Shown: one piece after another, positions 5,838-7,118 of the stretch | How positions within the stretch are numbered: the stretch's first letter is position 1 | How the letters are laid out: every line of letters begins with the position of its first letter | Assembly (NCBI GenBank): GCA_003446655.1 | Contig: DMCZ01000260.1 | Location: forward strand, 1,249 to 8,366 | Length of the DNA: 7,118 bases | Direction: 5' to 3' | Source: Thauera sp. | GTDB taxonomy: Bacteria; Pseudomonadota; Gammaproteobacteria; Burkholderiales; Rhodocyclaceae | Made by a program: the position numbers and the translations under genes | The notes under the pieces: generated by a model | What the model was told of the DNA's origin: nothing | Database searches by the model: none | The model's input: the letters and a program-made list of their open reading frames with translations, nothing else

Positions 5838-7082
5838 ATGCAGACACAGCTCGCCGCTTTCATCCGTGACACCCCTGAGGGCCGAGAGGCCGAGGAGATC
5901 CTGCGCAAGTGCGTGCATTGCGGCTTCTGCACGGCCACTTGCCCGACCTACCAGCTGCTCGGTGACGAACTCGACGGCCCGCGTGGCCGGATCTACCTGA
6001 TCAAGCAGGTGCTCGAAGGCGCCGCGCCCACCGAGAAGACCCGTCTGCATCTCGACCGTTGCCTGACCTGCCGTTCGTGCGAGTCGACCTGCCCGTCGGG
6101 CGTGCATTACAGCCGCCTGCTCGATATCGGTCGCCATGTGGTCGACGCGCGTGTGCCGCGCCACGGCAGCGAGGCGCTGACGCGGCGCGCGCTGCGCGAG
6201 TTCGTGCCCCGGCCAACCCTGTTTGGCGTGGCGATGAAGGCCGGCCAGGCAGTGCGCGGACTCCTGCCAAGGACCCTGAAGGCGAAGGTGCCCGAGCCGC
6301 GTGCGGCCGGGCAGTGGCCGGCACCACGCCACCCGCGGCGGGCGATCGCGCTGGCCGGTTGCGCGCAGCCGGCGATGGCGCCCTCGATCAATGCCGCCGC
6401 TGCGCGCGTGCTCGACCGCCTCGGTATCTCGCTGGTCGAGGCGGCGGGCGCGGGCTGCTGCGGTGCGGTGCGCTTCCACCTCGACGATCAGGACGGCGCT
6501 CGCACCGATGCCCGGCGCAACATCGATGCCTGGTGGTCCGAGATCGAGGCGGGCCGCGTCGAGGCGATCGTGATGACAGCCTCGGGCTGCGGCGTGCAGG
6601 TCAAGGACTATGGTCACCTGTTGCAGCACGATCCGGCCTATGCAGAAAAGGCGCGGCGGGTTGCCGAGCTGACGCGCGACATCGGCGAGGTGGTGGCGGC
6701 CGAGGCCGATGCGCTGATGGCAGTGCTGGCGGCGCGTGATCTGCCCCGCCAGACGCTCGCCTGGCATGCGCCATGCACGTTACAGCACGGTCAGCGCATC
6801 CGCGGCACGGTCGAGGGCCTGCTCGCTGCGGCGGGTTTCGAGCTTGCCCCCGTGCGCGACGCGCATCTGTGCTGCGGCTCGGCCGGCACCTACTCGATCC
6901 TGCAGCCCGAGCTGTCGGAGCGCCTGCGCACCAACAAGCTCGATTGCCTGCTCGAAGGCGGCGCCGGAATGATCGCCTCGGCCAACATCGGCTGTATCAG
7001 CCATCTGCAGGCGGGCACGGCCACACCGGTGCGGCATTGGATCGAACTGGTCGATCAGCGTCTGGCTGGCAAACCGGCATGA
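5838..7082 (+). CDS. glcF: Glycolate oxidase iron-sulfur subunit GlcF
   Basis: This subunit carries electrons from the GlcD/GlcE flavins toward the quinone pool. The 414 residues compare with about 407 in E. coli GlcF. Two ferredoxin-type 4Fe-4S motifs are intact: CVHCGFCTATCP (Cys25, 28, 31, 35) and CLTCRSCESTCP (Cys75, 78, 81, 85). Two cysteine-rich CCG domains follow. The first has AGC (Cys175), GCCG (Cys207/208) and SGC (Cys251). The second has APC (Cys313), LCCGSAGTYSI (Cys345/346) and GC at Cys386. All expected cysteines are present, so the protein looks functional. The N-terminal MQTQLAAFIRDTPEGREAEEILRKCVHCG start is typical. No membrane helix is evident; membrane association would be peripheral. 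It lies two bases after glcE. Its stop codon overlaps an ATGA, but that frame closes after six codons. Confidence 0.97.
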   Translation: MQTQLAAFIRDTPEGREAEEILRKCVHCGFCTATCPTYQLLGDELDGPRGRIYLIKQVLEGAAPTEKTRLHLDRCLTCRSCESTCPSGVHYSRLLDIGRHVVDARVPRHGSEALTRRALREFVPRPTLFGVAMKAGQAVRGLLPRTLKAKVPEPRAAGQWPAPRHPRRAIALAGCAQPAMAPSINAAAARVLDRLGISLVEAAGAGCCGAVRFHLDDQDGARTDARRNIDAWWSEIEAGRVEAIVMTASGCGVQVKDYGHLLQHDPAYAEKARRVAELTRDIGEVVAAEADALMAVLAARDLPRQTLAWHAPCTLQHGQRIRGTVEGLLAAAGFELAPVRDAHLCCGSAGTYSILQPELSERLRTNKLDCLLEGGAGMIASANIGCISHLQAGTATPVRHWIELVDQRLAGKPA

Positions 7083-7094
7083 GTGAGGCGCGGG

Positions 7095-7110
7095 CGTGAC
7101 AAAAGTCACG
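7095..7110. promoter_or_regulatory. Palindrome CGTGAC-AAAA-GTCACG, CRP-like
   Basis: This perfect six-base inverted repeat with a four-base centre lies 13 bases after the glcF stop. Read as GTGA-N6-TCAC it matches the core of the CRP-family consensus TGTGA-N6-TCACA; only the outermost pair differs. It could be an operator for a downstream gene or the beginning of a hairpin terminator, but the window ends eight bases later, so a T-run cannot be checked. It overlaps a possible coding start, which weakens the operator reading. Confidence 0.35.
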
Positions 7111-7118
7111 GCCGGCGC
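7096..7118 (+). CDS. Possible start of a downstream gene, cut by window end
   Basis: A GTG at 7096 opens a frame that runs to the window edge, with GAGG at 7085-7088 seven bases upstream, a good ribosome-binding spacing. Only seven full codons are visible (MTKVTAG), too few to identify a product. The placement 13 bases after glcF suits another member of the operon, but the evidence is only the start signal and short open frame. Confidence 0.25.

Noticed and set aside
5820..6767. A 315-codon minus-strand frame inside glcF
   Set aside because: It is the mirror of the glcF reading frame and shows no domain; all cysteine motifs are on the plus-strand product.

Overview
The window is a high-G+C stretch (very GC-rich third codon positions) that reads as ordinary chromosomal DNA of a proteobacterium. 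The GC bias, the glycolate oxidase gene order and the protein sequences fit a betaproteobacterium such as the Thauera/Azoarcus group. That placement is an inference from protein character and base composition, not from a marker gene.

Layout. Positions 1-152 are a less GC-rich non-coding stretch downstream of the first gene. It carries a plausible promoter pointing left, out of the window, and two related short motifs. A SulP-family anion transporter with a C-terminal STAS domain runs leftward (1841 to 153). After a 248-base divergent intergenic region, a LysR-type regulator of the GcvA-like kind runs rightward (2090-2971). Then come three co-directional genes encoding the three-subunit glycolate oxidase: glcD (3163-4674, FAD subunit), glcE (4765-5835, second FAD-domain subunit) and glcF (5838-7082, iron-sulfur subunit). 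The last bases contain a possible GTG start of another gene, overlapping a CRP-like palindrome.

How they work together. GlcDEF oxidises glycolate to glyoxylate at the membrane and passes electrons to the respiratory chain. All expected cofactor motifs are present: FAD loops in GlcD and GlcE, and two 4Fe-4S clusters plus two CCG domains in GlcF. The E. coli glc locus uses a GntR-type regulator (GlcC), but here a LysR-type gene sits directly upstream. A T-N11-A dyad about 64 bases before a predicted glcD transcription start fits control by that LysR protein. The transporter may share the regulator, but its substrate cannot be read from sequence. No glcA-type permease, malate synthase or glcG is complete in the window.

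I found no clearly new system. The points most worth checking are a glycine-to-valine change in an otherwise conserved GlcD motif, the LysR/glc regulatory arrangement, and the short motifs at both ends of the window.
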